Part shown: in pieces, positions 1 through 9,400 of the stretch
Position numbering within the stretch: position 1 is the first letter of the stretch
Layout of the letters: the number at the start of each line of letters is the position of its first letter
From: Haloarcula pellucida
Lineage (GTDB): Archaea; Halobacteriota; Halobacteria; Halobacteriales; Haloarculaceae
NCBI RefSeq assembly: GCF_014647235.1
Contig: NZ_BMOU01000003.1
Span: forward strand, 310,001-374,000
DNA: 64,000 bases
Direction of reading: 5' to 3'
Translations under genes and position numbers: made by a program
The notes under the pieces: generated by a model
The model's database searches: none
What the model was told of the DNA's origin: nothing
Seen by the model: only the letters and a program-made list of their open reading frames with translations

Positions 1-34
1 AGCGAGTATAGGCCTCGCGCTGAAGGAGGGTCAT
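1..34 (-). CDS. Possible N-terminus of a gene running off the left edge
   Basis: An ATG at 34 on the minus strand opens a frame (MTLLQREAYTR) that is still open at the window edge. It lies 70 nt downstream of the winged-helix gene on the same strand, so it could be the next gene of that transcription unit. Only eleven residues are visible and nothing can be said about function. Confidence 0.25.
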   Translation of the reverse strand, partial: MTLLQREAYTR

Positions 35-103
35 ACGACCATCGCTCGGTTCGATTTCAGCACCCGGTGAATGGTTCTGTATCGGCGGAAATGGCCCGCT
101 AGT

Positions 104-703
104 TCACCTACTTCTCTCTTGTAGGTCGTCACTCGGATAGATACGATACGTCCGCCCTTGGCGCTCGCGGTACAGCAGGCCGCGTTTCTCGAGGGCACTA
201 ACCGTCTGGCTCACCTTGCTCTTCGAGAAGTCCGAGCGATCCCGTAATTCGATCTGCGTGATGCCGGGCGAGGAAAGGACCGGTTCGAGGATGCGGCGTT
301 CATCATCTGGCAAGAGGTCCAACACGCGAGCCTGTGGCTGAGACTCTGGATTGATGGCCCCATCTGGTTGTGTGGCCTCCTCCGGTGATTCGGCGATCTC
401 GGGGTCGGTCGGGTTCGCCATTTCATTCTGTGAGCGGACGGTTACGTCTGTGCTAGTGAGGTCGTCACGGATCGCGAGATACCCTCCACCGATGACAGCC
501 GAGATGAGGAAGGTACCGAGGACGTACCAGAGCGGGTTCGTTCCGTGAACCGCCCCCATCGACGTGCCCATCATCGACCCCATCTGGTCGAAGGCCTGCT
601 GTTGCTGGTACGCTTGCCAGCTGAGTGCTCCGCCGACGATGAGGACGGCAGCGACGAGAAGCCCGACCACTGTATCGGCTCGCTGTCGGTTCATCCATCC
701 CAC
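104..703 (-). CDS. Membrane-anchored winged-helix (MarR-like) regulator
   Basis: The 199-aa protein has two hydrophobic segments (about residues 11-31 and 57-79), a flexible acidic Pro/Glu-rich linker, and a C-terminal winged helix (about 127-190) with the pattern ITQIELRDRSDFSKSKVSQT as recognition helices followed by the wing LLYRERQGRTYRI. Haloarchaeal proteins of this architecture are thought to read the envelope or a metal state and act on nearby DNA; the ligand is not evident. It sits 123 nt downstream of the permease gene on the same strand, so it may report on or control that transporter. An internal ATG at 694 is an alternative start. The fold call is firm, the function is inferred. 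Confidence 0.75.
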   Translation of the reverse strand: MGWMNRQRADTVVGLLVAAVLIVGGALSWQAYQQQQAFDQMGSMMGTSMGAVHGTNPLWYVLGTFLISAVIGGGYLAIRDDLTSTDVTVRSQNEMANPTDPEIAESPEEATQPDGAINPESQPQARVLDLLPDDERRILEPVLSSPGITQIELRDRSDFSKSKVSQTVSALEKRGLLYRERQGRTYRIYPSDDLQERSR

Positions 704-826
704 CTCGACCTGCCGTTATGCTTGTTCATGCCTGAGAGTTGGCGAGACATCGGTGTACCAGTTGTGATTGGGCGGGACAAGACTCGGGACTGCCTGGCCG
801 CGACCCTTGGAATCAAGCCGTGGCGT

Positions 827-2230
827 TCAGTGATGCTCATGGTTCTGGGACCCTCCCGATCCTGAGACTCGCGGGTGTTGCTGTGCAAATTCGGAGGGAC
901 GGTTCTCGAACGATCGCTTGCATCGCTGCGAACAGAAGTAGTACGTCTCGCCGTCGTGGGTGAGGCTCGGCCCGCTGTCGTCGGTTCGCATCCCACAGAC
1001 GGGGTCGCGGTACTGCCCGGGCGCACCGAGACCACGACGGTAGACATAGAGGAGGAAGCCAGAGAGGGCGAACGCGACGATGTTGAGATAGAACGTGTAG
1101 TTGAGCTCGAAGTACGTCTGTTCGGCGGCCGTCTCCCCGCCGGCCAGATCCGGGACGATGCCGAGGACGTTGAACAGTTCCTCCATGAGGAAGCCCGTGA
1201 ACGCCATCGTGACGAAGAAGACGCCGAGAATGTACAGCATCACCTTCCAGCCGTAGTACTTCCGATAGACGTTCAGGACGGGAATCGTGATGAGGTCGGC
1301 GTAGACGAAGGCGATGACGCCCGCGAAGCTGATACCACCACCCCACAGCGCGACGGCGAACGGGACGTTCCCCATGCTCCCGACGAAGCTGAGAACGGCG
1401 ATGGCGACGCCCATGATGGCGTTCTCGGCACTGACGAGGAGTCCATCACCCTGGAGGAAGAGCGTGTTCCACACCCACTGCGGGACGAACACGATAACGA
1501 ATCCCGAGATGAGAAAGCCCGCAACGACGTCCGTCCAGATCATCGACCACTCCTTGCGGTACTGGTTCCCGATCTTGTACCAGCCACCCCACGAGAGGAG
1601 TTCGTCGCGCCACCCGCCGCTACTTGCGGCCTCCTGCTGGTACGTCTCCATGCACCCTTCCGAACAGAACTTCAGCGTCTCGCCGCCGTCGGTCGTGATC
1701 GAGTACTCGTCTTTGCCTTCCATCCCGCAGGTCGGGTCCTCAGTGATCCCCTGTTCGTGGTCGCGTTGATTCAGTTCCTGTCGTACTTGCTCGAAGAGGT
1801 TCTCGGGGAGCGTCAGATGGACGAGGATCGCCATCACGGCGATGAGGACGACGCCGCCAAGGAGTTCTGCAACCAGAAACTCCCAGCCGAGGAGGATGAG
1901 GATCATCAGCCCGAGTTCGACGATGAGGTTCGTCGAGGCGAACATGAACGCGAAGAAGTTCACCGTGTGCGCTCCCTTCTTGAACAGTCCCTTCCCGATG
2001 GCGACCGCGCCGAAGCTACAACCACTACTCGCGGCGCCGAATACGGTTGCTTTCGTGAGGCCACTCAGGTTCCCCTCTCCGAGTACGTTGGCCATCCGCT
2101 CTTTCGAGACGTAGACTTGAACGAGACTCGTGATCACCAGGCCCATGATGATCGCCCACGCCGCCGTCCAGAGGAATCCGACACCTATTCGTACGGATTC
2201 GAGGATTCCGTCGACGAGGACGGCTTGCAT
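827..2230 (-). CDS. Permease with YHS/TRASH metal-binding domains (ArsP / SO_0444-like efflux family)
   Basis: The 467-aa integral membrane protein has about eight to ten hydrophobic helices. A cytosolic insertion near residues 165-200 carries a TRASH/YHS-type cysteine set (DPTCGMEG ... FCSEGC), and a second one is at the C-terminus (DPVCGMRTD ... FCSQRCKRSF). The first half contains the AASSGCSFGAVAIGKGLF region typical of the DUF318/ArsP permease superfamily, whose members export organoarsenicals, copper or zinc. The YHS domains would be the metal sensors or chaperones. Cargo cannot be read from sequence. The gene is the first of a minus-strand pair with the winged-helix gene downstream. 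Confidence 0.85.
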   Translation of the reverse strand: MQAVLVDGILESVRIGVGFLWTAAWAIIMGLVITSLVQVYVSKERMANVLGEGNLSGLTKATVFGAASSGCSFGAVAIGKGLFKKGAHTVNFFAFMFASTNLIVELGLMILILLGWEFLVAELLGGVVLIAVMAILVHLTLPENLFEQVRQELNQRDHEQGITEDPTCGMEGKDEYSITTDGGETLKFCSEGCMETYQQEAASSGGWRDELLSWGGWYKIGNQYRKEWSMIWTDVVAGFLISGFVIVFVPQWVWNTLFLQGDGLLVSAENAIMGVAIAVLSFVGSMGNVPFAVALWGGGISFAGVIAFVYADLITIPVLNVYRKYYGWKVMLYILGVFFVTMAFTGFLMEELFNVLGIVPDLAGGETAAEQTYFELNYTFYLNIVAFALSGFLLYVYRRGLGAPGQYRDPVCGMRTDDSGPSLTHDGETYYFCSQRCKRSFENRPSEFAQQHPRVSGSGGSQNHEHH

Positions 2231-2316
2231 ACCTATACCATCACGGGCATCTGTTTTGGTGTTTGTTCTTACGAAACTGGGGCAGTGGGCGGAGTAGAGC
2301 TTGTATTCGAAGGTAA

Positions 2317-2655
2317 TACGTCACCGACAGAGCCGGCATCGTCATCGACGCGTCCCCCGAGGAGAGCTGGGAGTCCGTAACCGACCCGTCCACTGGACGG
2401 CGTCGTATCGGCTCCTTCTCGGACTCGCCACCGGTAGCGTCGGAGGTGCTGGAGCAGTTCTCGGTCTCACACTCCGACGAGGGATTTCAATCGCTGGCGA
2501 CGCTCGCCGGTGACCATCGACTCCGCGACGGCGGACTGCCCATCGACGACGCGCTGTCACACGGCACAACCCCGTTCGCCGTCCTGCCCGTCTCGTGGCT
2601 GTACACCCGCGACCTGCACAGTACGACCGGATGTGCTATTCTGCCAGCTACTCGT
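2317..2655 (+). pseudogene. Unassigned open frame, probable relic of a soluble acidic protein
   Basis: This 417-nt gap between two minus-strand genes holds a plus-strand frame that is open from a TAA at 2314 and reads like haloarchaeal protein (for example AGIVIDASPEESWESV and DEGFQSLATLAGDHRLRDGG), with strong third-position GC. It has no ATG before the middle; the first GTG is at 2446. It runs on into the antisense of the next gene, so its true end is unclear. I do not recognise the family. A decayed gene body that has lost its start is the simplest explanation, but a divergent real gene from GTG 2446 is possible. Confidence 0.3.
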
Positions 2656-5446
2656 CTAAAAGGGACGAAATCACGGTGTGGTGTGCTTTCCGGAGTCGGT
2701 AGTGCAGCGCTGGCGAAGAGATGTCGAACGTTTCGGCGAGTTCCTCTACTGTCGTATCGCGTGGCCAGCGGTAGTATCCTCGCGAGTAGGCCGCCTTGAT
2801 CGCAGCCCCCTGTTTCGGTGTCAGCAGATCGTTCACCTGCTCTCGCAGGGCGGTTACTGTCCTCGTCGGCCGGTCGACGTGCCGTTTACTGACGACCTCG
2901 ATCGTGGGGACAATCTCACGGAGATCAGTAAGCAGGGAGCCGACAGCCACTTCCGGTGGCAGTTCGACACTGAGTGAGATGTCACCGTCGTCTGCGCGCG
3001 CTCTCGTCATGGACGCGCCATAGTCAGTGAGGACGTCGAGCGGCAGCCGAGGTGTCTCCTCGAGACGGGTCTCGACGAGTCCCGGCTCGTCGTCCGTCGT
3101 GGCACGCACCACGCGACTGTCTCTCACCAGACATCCCTCCTCCAGATGGTCACATACCCGTGCTGAATCACCTCCCAGAACCGTGAGATAATAGATGTAG
3201 CCGCCACCGCTGGTCGGAACACGCTGTTCGAGTTCGAGTTCGCATCCTAGCTCGACCGTTACTTCGGCGAAAGCGATCGCGGAATCGGCAATCCGAAATT
3301 CGAGAGCAACAGCGGTCTCGGCTGTAAGCGAGCGCTGGCTGTGCACTCGCTGAATGGCGAGTGCGATACTCCGCCCGAGATCGACGAGTACTTCCTGCTC
3401 GGCCTCACTGATCGTGTGTTCTCGTGGCGTGTAGACGACCAGCACGCCGTACGTCGTTTCGTCAGTGGCGATGGGGACCGCCGCAAGCGAGTGATGCCCG
3501 TTTTCGAGCGCTATCTCTCGTCGGTAGTCCGGGAATCGATCCGCAGTGGCGATATCGTCGATGACCTGTATCTCACCTGTCTGGACTGCGACGAGTGCAG
3601 GGCCCGGTTCGCCGCCCGGAATCCCGCCGAGATAGTCGTCGCCGACGCCGGCACTCGTCTGTGGGACGACGGTCGAGTCGTTCGAGTCCGACTGGCTCCG
3701 CGTGCCGATCCAGACCGTCTGGTACAGGTCGGAGTCGGTCAGACGGTCACAGACGGCAGTCTCGATGCCGTCTCGCGTGGTCGTGTTCTGGAGTGCCTGT
3801 GTGAGGTTCCGAACGAGCGTATTGAGCCGTTTTAGCTGGGTGAGTTCGTCCCGCTGCTGTGCGAGCGTCTGCTCGCGCTTTTTCCGCTCGGTAATCTGCT
3901 GTGAGATGACGCTGACCCCTCCTTTATCGGGATACGCCTGCAGTTCGATCCAGTAGTCGTCGCTCTCGTAATAGAACTCACACGACTTCGGCTCCTGTGA
4001 TTCCATGGCGTTCCGGACCGTCTCCTCGTAGACGGTCCCTTCGAGTTCGGGATACACGTCCCAAAAATGCTTGCCGAGGATATCCGCCGCTGGCATATCG
4101 CCACGGTCCGCGACGGTGTCGTTCCAGTAGGTGACGTTCCAATCGGCGTCGAAGGCGTAGTAGGCGTCAGTAATCCGCTCGGTCAGCCGCCGGTACTTTT
4201 GCTCGCGCTCTTTGCGTTCAGTGATGTCGCTGGCGATGCCGACGATGGCTCGGAGCGTCCCGTTGTCGTCGTAGATGCCGGACGACCGGTCGTGAATCCA
4301 CCGTATCTCTCCGTCTGGCTGGACGACGCGGTATGTCTCCTCGTATGCGTCAGGGTCGGTCCGCTGGGCGACGAGCGCTTCTTGTACTCGCTTCCGGTCG
4401 TCGGGATGGATGGCGTCGACGAACGACGTGGCGTCGGTACGCAGTGTTTCGGGCGGGCGGCCCCAGACGTCTTCGTACGAGTCGCTGACAAACTCGATCT
4501 CGTCTTTCTCGGGGCTGCTTACCCAGACGACGTCAGAGACGGTCGTCTTGATCTGCTGGAGTTGTTCCTCGCGTTCTCTGCGTTCGAGTTCGTGTCCCAC
4601 CCAGTTGCTGAGACACTCTACGAACGTCACCGCCCAGTCAGGGAACGCTTCGGCACGCGGGTCCATGCTATAGAAGCAGAAAGTGCCGTACACCTCCCCG
4701 TCGACAGTGACTGGTGCGCCGATGTAACTCTCGATTCCCCACGCGGGATCCGCCAGTTCAGGGGCTTGCTCTGTAACGTCCCTACGGACTAGTGTCTGGG
4801 TTTGCTCGACGACGCGCTCGCAATTCGGGAACGCCGAGAGCGGGGCTGTTGTCCCCCGAAGGTCGTCGGCTGCTGGTGTCGCGACCGATTCGAATACGTA
4901 CTTCTCGTCTTGTACACGTGAGAGGGTTGCATAGTCGATTCCGATGGCGGTACGCCCGAGTTCTAAGAGTTCGGCAATCTGTTCGTCGAACGAGCGGTCG
5001 GGCGCTGTGCTGATTTCACACGCCTCGCGCAAGACCCGCTGACCGTCCTTCCGGGCGGTGGTCTCACAGTGAGTGATCGTAACGTGCTTTGTGCCGTCGT
5101 GCACGACGGTGGTCGCCTGCGTCGCGAACCATCGCGGTCCGTCAGGGGATTCACAGGCGTACTCGATTTCGAACTGTTCGCGGTCCCCCGCTAACAGTTC
5201 CCGGACTCCGGCAGCCACGCGGTTCGCTGACGTCGATTCGGCTGTGTCGAGGGCCTTTAGATAATCTGTTCCATCCCCAATAGGATGCAACCAACTATCG
5301 GTCGTTTCGGCGCTGTCTTGCCACGCAGAGTTCGTCGCGAGAATCGTCCCGTCGGCGTCGAGGATAGCGGCGCTATTCGGGGCCATCTCGATAGCAGAAC
5401 CCAAAAATTGTCGCGGAGGACCTCCATTCGGGAGGTTCGAAACCAT
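2648..5446 (-). CDS. PAS/GAF multi-sensor with Bat-type HTH output (bacterio-opsin activator family)
   Basis: The 932-aa cytoplasmic protein begins with a PAS-like region (about 15-140), then GAF (about 150-290, SYIGAPVTVDGEVYGTFCFY), two PAS domains (about 300-410 and 415-525), a second GAF (about 545-690), the Bat-associated domain (about 700-860), and a C-terminal HTH_10 helix-turn-helix (LTPKQGAAIKAAYSRGYYRW onward). There is no histidine kinase or receiver domain, so it is a one-component sensor-regulator. Redox, light or small molecules are the usual inputs of this family; the targets here are unknown. It stands alone, with a relic frame downstream. Confidence 0.9.
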   Translation of the reverse strand: MVSNLPNGGPPRQFLGSAIEMAPNSAAILDADGTILATNSAWQDSAETTDSWLHPIGDGTDYLKALDTAESTSANRVAAGVRELLAGDREQFEIEYACESPDGPRWFATQATTVVHDGTKHVTITHCETTARKDGQRVLREACEISTAPDRSFDEQIAELLELGRTAIGIDYATLSRVQDEKYVFESVATPAADDLRGTTAPLSAFPNCERVVEQTQTLVRRDVTEQAPELADPAWGIESYIGAPVTVDGEVYGTFCFYSMDPRAEAFPDWAVTFVECLSNWVGHELERREREEQLQQIKTTVSDVVWVSSPEKDEIEFVSDSYEDVWGRPPETLRTDATSFVDAIHPDDRKRVQEALVAQRTDPDAYEETYRVVQPDGEIRWIHDRSSGIYDDNGTLRAIVGIASDITERKEREQKYRRLTERITDAYYAFDADWNVTYWNDTVADRGDMPAADILGKHFWDVYPELEGTVYEETVRNAMESQEPKSCEFYYESDDYWIELQAYPDKGGVSVISQQITERKKREQTLAQQRDELTQLKRLNTLVRNLTQALQNTTTRDGIETAVCDRLTDSDLYQTVWIGTRSQSDSNDSTVVPQTSAGVGDDYLGGIPGGEPGPALVAVQTGEIQVIDDIATADRFPDYRREIALENGHHSLAAVPIATDETTYGVLVVYTPREHTISEAEQEVLVDLGRSIALAIQRVHSQRSLTAETAVALEFRIADSAIAFAEVTVELGCELELEQRVPTSGGGYIYYLTVLGGDSARVCDHLEEGCLVRDSRVVRATTDDEPGLVETRLEETPRLPLDVLTDYGASMTRARADDGDISLSVELPPEVAVGSLLTDLREIVPTIEVVSKRHVDRPTRTVTALREQVNDLLTPKQGAAIKAAYSRGYYRWPRDTTVEELAETFDISSPALHYRLRKAHHTVISSLLDE

Positions 5447-5599
5447 ATCAGCGTCACTTGCTACGACAACTTAACCCACTCGGTATAGACTACTGACAAG
5501 AAAGCCACTTACTGCGTGGTCACCGTGGAAGACTGTCGTCTGGAATTGTTGGCAACCGTACTGCTTCGACCCAGCTCGTCCTCAGAGAACAGTGTCTCT

Positions 5600-5685
5600 C
5601 TATAGTAACAATTGAAACGATTCACACACTGACCGCACCACCGTCGTGCGGTCGGGTGTGCATTGATTTTCAATGGCTACTATAG
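5600..5685. repeat. 86-bp imperfect palindromic repeat, copy 1
   Basis: The element starts and ends with CTATAG. Its outer arms (CTATAGTA..ATTGAAA and TTTCAAT..TACTATAG) and a perfect inner stem (GACCGCAC / GTGCGGTC) make one long imperfect hairpin. A near-identical second copy lies at 63723-63807 in the same orientation, with the same outer-arm mismatches but a different loop. No transposase is present, so it looks like a non-autonomous palindromic element (MITE or PATE-like) or a REP-like repeat. The sequence before it (5447-5599) holds no supported gene. Confidence 0.75.
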
Positions 5686-5760
5686 TCCTGGGCCCAGTGA
5701 GCGTCTTCGGCGTCGCGCTACTGCTCTATCGCGTGTCGACGCCGGCGTTGCTGTTCCAGA

Positions 5761-5889
5761 TTCGACCGCCTCGCTCTCGCGAACGCCGGTCTCGACGGGA
5801 CGTCGGATCGCGTCCGTTCGGTATCAGAACCGGTACTCTCCGAAGTGGACGGCTACGTCGCAGTACTGTCGCCCGCTCAATCGCGATAG
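5761..5889 (+). pseudogene. C-terminal gene relic next to the palindromic repeat
   Basis: A 42-codon stretch (FDRLALANAGLDGTSDRV, then SEPVLSEVDGYVAVLSP) ends at TAG 5887-5889 and has normal haloarchaeal codon use. In a neighbouring frame just upstream there is a hydrophobic stretch (PVSVFGVALLLYRV). Together they suggest a decayed, frameshifted gene whose 5' part has been lost or rearranged at the palindromic element. I cannot name the family. The rest of 5447-6009 shows nothing else I can support. Confidence 0.3.
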
Positions 5890-6009
5890 CGCTTCGCTAT
5901 CGTACAGTAGGTGCGCTTGCGATGGCAATTGTCTCCGCAGCAGCTGATATACTAACGTGAGATATCTCGAATCAAAATACTTTACTAAGATACTCGATCT
6001 GGCTAATAC

Positions 6010-6432
6010 GTGATAGCTGCATGGAGAGTAGTGGGGATTTGCGGTCTACTGACAGCACTTCTTGCGGTATCCGGCTGTGTCAGTACACCGAATCAGGGGA
6101 ATACTACGGTTTCAGCGACTGAAACGACAGCACCGCGCCAGACCACACCGGCACAGCCGGCGGGACTGGACGACCGACTCTACGAGCTGACGCGTGCGGA
6201 CAATCGGACCCGCTACGCCGAGTCACACGGGCTCCGATTACAGAACGGCTCTGTGCAGGCCGTCGTGATACTCACGGCGAACAGCACACTGCCACAGGGC
6301 TATGGTATCACGGTCGACATCCGCTCGGACGACCGTGTCCAAGGGTGGGTACCTGTCGATTCGCTCGTCGACGTCACTCAGGACCGCAACGTGAGCAGGG
6401 TCGAACCACCGCTTCGCCCGGGAAGTGCCTGA
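6010..6432 (+). CDS. Small lipoprotein resembling the prodomain of the adjacent subtilase
   Basis: The 140-aa protein starts at GTG 6010. It has a hydrophobic signal ending in a lipobox (LLAVSGC, Cys about 23) and then a Thr/Pro-rich linker, so it is predicted to be a lipid-anchored protein on the outer face. Residues about 80-138 (ITVDIRSDDRVQGWVP ... RVEPPLRP) align by eye with the prodomain of the protease encoded directly downstream (RIQVRADDSVQAMVPK ... VRRPIRP). Subtilase prodomains are intramolecular chaperones and inhibitors; a free lipid-anchored copy could restrain or fold the protease in trans. The two genes are separated by one nucleotide or overlap, and are clearly cotranscribed. 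Confidence 0.7.
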   Translation: MIAAWRVVGICGLLTALLAVSGCVSTPNQGNTTVSATETTAPRQTTPAQPAGLDDRLYELTRADNRTRYAESHGLRLQNGSVQAVVILTANSTLPQGYGITVDIRSDDRVQGWVPVDSLVDVTQDRNVSRVEPPLRPGSA

Positions 6433-6433
6433 G

Positions 6434-9400
6434 ATGCGCCGGGTACTCACACTCGCGCTGGTTCTCCTCGTGCTTGGGTCGGTGGTCACGCCGACCGTGG
6501 GCACGGCAGTCAGTACGCCGTCGACGACACAGCCAGCTGAGACGACCACCGGGGAACCGGTGCTACGCACAGCCGGCAATCAGGGGCGCCATCCAAACGA
6601 GCCAACACCGGCCAGTCCGACCACAGACTCGACCCGGAGCAAAAAAATCGGATCACGACTGGCGGACGACCTCGCAACCGACGGTCCGGATGGCACTGTG
6701 ACGACTGCTGACGTCGAATTCGTCCAGGTCGTCGTTCGCGCCACCGACGGCAACGGACCGGCCGTCACCGAATTGATCGAGAACCATGGTGGTCGGATAC
6801 AGGTTCGGGCTGATGACTCCGTACAGGCGATGGTTCCGAAAGCGGCAATACAGGCACTCACAGACAGTAAGGCGGTCGTTCGTGTTCGACGTCCCATTCG
6901 TCCACAGACTGCCGGTGATCAGGGACACATCGTCAGCGACGGCCTCGACAACATGAACGTGACGCAGGTCCACGACCGCGGCGTCACCGGCGAGAACGCC
7001 ACGGTTGTCGTCATCGACGGCGGCTTCGATCTCACACACCCAGAGATACGGGGCCACGTCGCCGACTACTACGACCCCGGAGGCACGTTCACCAACGAGA
7101 GCGACCAACACGGGACAGCCGTCAGCGAACTCGTCGTCGATACGGCACCGAACGCCTCGCTGATCGCCATCGAAGCCGATACGTACACTGAGTGGCAGAA
7201 AGCGGTCGACTACATCAACCAGAACACTTCGGCCGACGTCGTCACCATGTCGATGAGCTACTACGGGTTGCCACTCGACGGCCAGTCCGCGATGGACCGA
7301 GACGTGAATCGGACGGTCGAGAACGGAACGGTCTGGATCAACTCGGCCGGGAACGACGGCAATCGAGATCACTGGAACGGGACCTTCCAAGATGGCGATG
7401 CCGATAGCTACCACAACTTCGCCGGGACCGACGAAGCGCTCTATCTGGGCACGCCGTCGTCGGTCGACATTTGGACGACGTGGGACGACTGGGAGCGCGG
7501 AACCGAAGACTACGATCTGTATCTGATCGATACCTCGGGTGCAGTCGTCGACAGTTCCACGAATCGTCAAGACGGGACGTACCCGCCGCGTGAGATCATC
7601 CAGAACAGCTCGCTGTCCGGGACTCGGGACCTCTATCTGGACATCAGGAAGGTGAATGCAAACGGCGACGCGACGTTCAACACGTTCTTCCGTGGTGGGT
7701 CGACGCCCGAGTACTGGACCTCGGAGATGAGCGTTACGGTGCCAGCGGCGGGTTCGAACGCGATCGCCGTCGGGGCGACGGCGGAATCCGACGACACGCT
7801 GGCAGCGTACTCCTCTCGTGGACCGACTATCGACGGCCGCCGCAAACCAGACGTTGTCGCACCGAGTAGCGTGAACTCCGACGTGTACGGGACGTTTTCC
7901 GGGACGTCCGCATCGGCACCGCACGTCGCCGGCGTCGCTGCGTTGGTAGCTGGCACAAACGAGTCGGTCACGGCGTCTCGGCTCACGCAGGCGCTTACCA
8001 ACCAGACCACGACAGTACAACGCAGCGAACCGAACAATCGCACTGGATACGGAATGGTCGATGGCTGGGCGGTGGTCGACGCCGCCACTGGAACCGACGT
8101 CACCCCACCGAGTGTGCGTTCGGCAACGGTCGTCGACGAGACAGACGGAAATGGGACCCTCGATGGTGGTGACGTCGCGACGATCAACGTGACCGCGACG
8201 GACTCAGAGAGTGGCGTGCAGTCGGTCGTGGCGAACGCCTCGGTCCTCGGTGCCGGCAACGTGACGCTGACCGACGGCGACAACGATACGGTCTACAACG
8301 CGACGGTCACCGTCGATGCGTCTGCAGCGGCGGACAACGGGACGTACACGGTACCTGTGACGGTAACCGACGCTGTCGGGGCGACGGCGACGGCACAGAC
8401 CGGCACCGTCGAACTGGCACTCACGGACCGGACTGCCCCCACGCTCTCCGATGCGTCAGCAGTCGACGTGACCGACGGCGATGCGGAAGTCGCGGGTACC
8501 GATACGGTCCGGCTAACCGTGGGCGTCAGCGACGACGACTCCGAGATTCGGCACGTCACGGCCAACGCCTCCTCGTTCGGTGCCGGGAACGTAACACTCT
8601 CGGACAGCAACGACGACGGCGTCTACAACACGACACTCAGTGTCGGCGCATCTGAAGCCGCTGCCAACGGTAGCTACGCCGTCACGGTTGCAGCGACTGA
8701 CGACGCCGGCAACACCGGGACGCTGGACACGAACCGACTCGACGTGGCCATCAGCGACCGAGCGCCGCCCGCGATCTCCGGCTTCTCAGTGCAGGTCGTC
8801 GACACACGCTCGCTCTACACAACTTTCGACAGCAACGAGAGTCTCTCGGCTGTCGAAGTCCAGATCACGAACGCGAGCGGCCAGACCGTCCGGACGCTTC
8901 GTGACCCAGCGTTCGGGACCGCACAGGGGTCGTATTTCAACACGACCGACCTCGGTACCCCTGGCCAGTACACCGTCAGTCTGGTCGCCGCCAACGACTC
9001 CTCGGGCAACAACGGGGCCACCGACCAGAACGAGACGGTGACACTCGTCACGAAGACGGTGTCCGTCGAACACGTCAACGGTACCAGACCGTCCGATATG
9101 GCGAACCTGACGAGTAACGTCTACCTGACGCAGGGTTCTGATGGCCTGCTCCAGATCCAGTTGCGTGATGGAACGGCGACAGCCCTCACCGACAGAACCG
9201 ACCTGTCGGATCTGGGCGTCGCTTCGAACACGACGCTCGCGATCAACGTCACGGTTCAGGACTGGACGCCGCGGTTGATTCTGGGGGCTGGCCGCAACGC
9301 GACCTGGACGACGACGTCGCTCGGTCCCAACAGGACCGCGATCAACGTCACCACTCGACCAGCCACCGTCCAGTACAACGAATCGAAGCTACAGAACGGC

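Noticed and set aside
875-2380. 501-aa plus-strand open frame
   Set aside because: It is the antisense of the permease. Its composition (strings of Arg/Glu/Asp without folds) reflects high-GC complementarity, while the minus strand has clear membrane helices and YHS motifs.
4067-4792. 241-aa plus-strand open frame inside the Bat-like gene
   Set aside because: It is antisense to PAS domains with clear motifs; there is no start context or family features.
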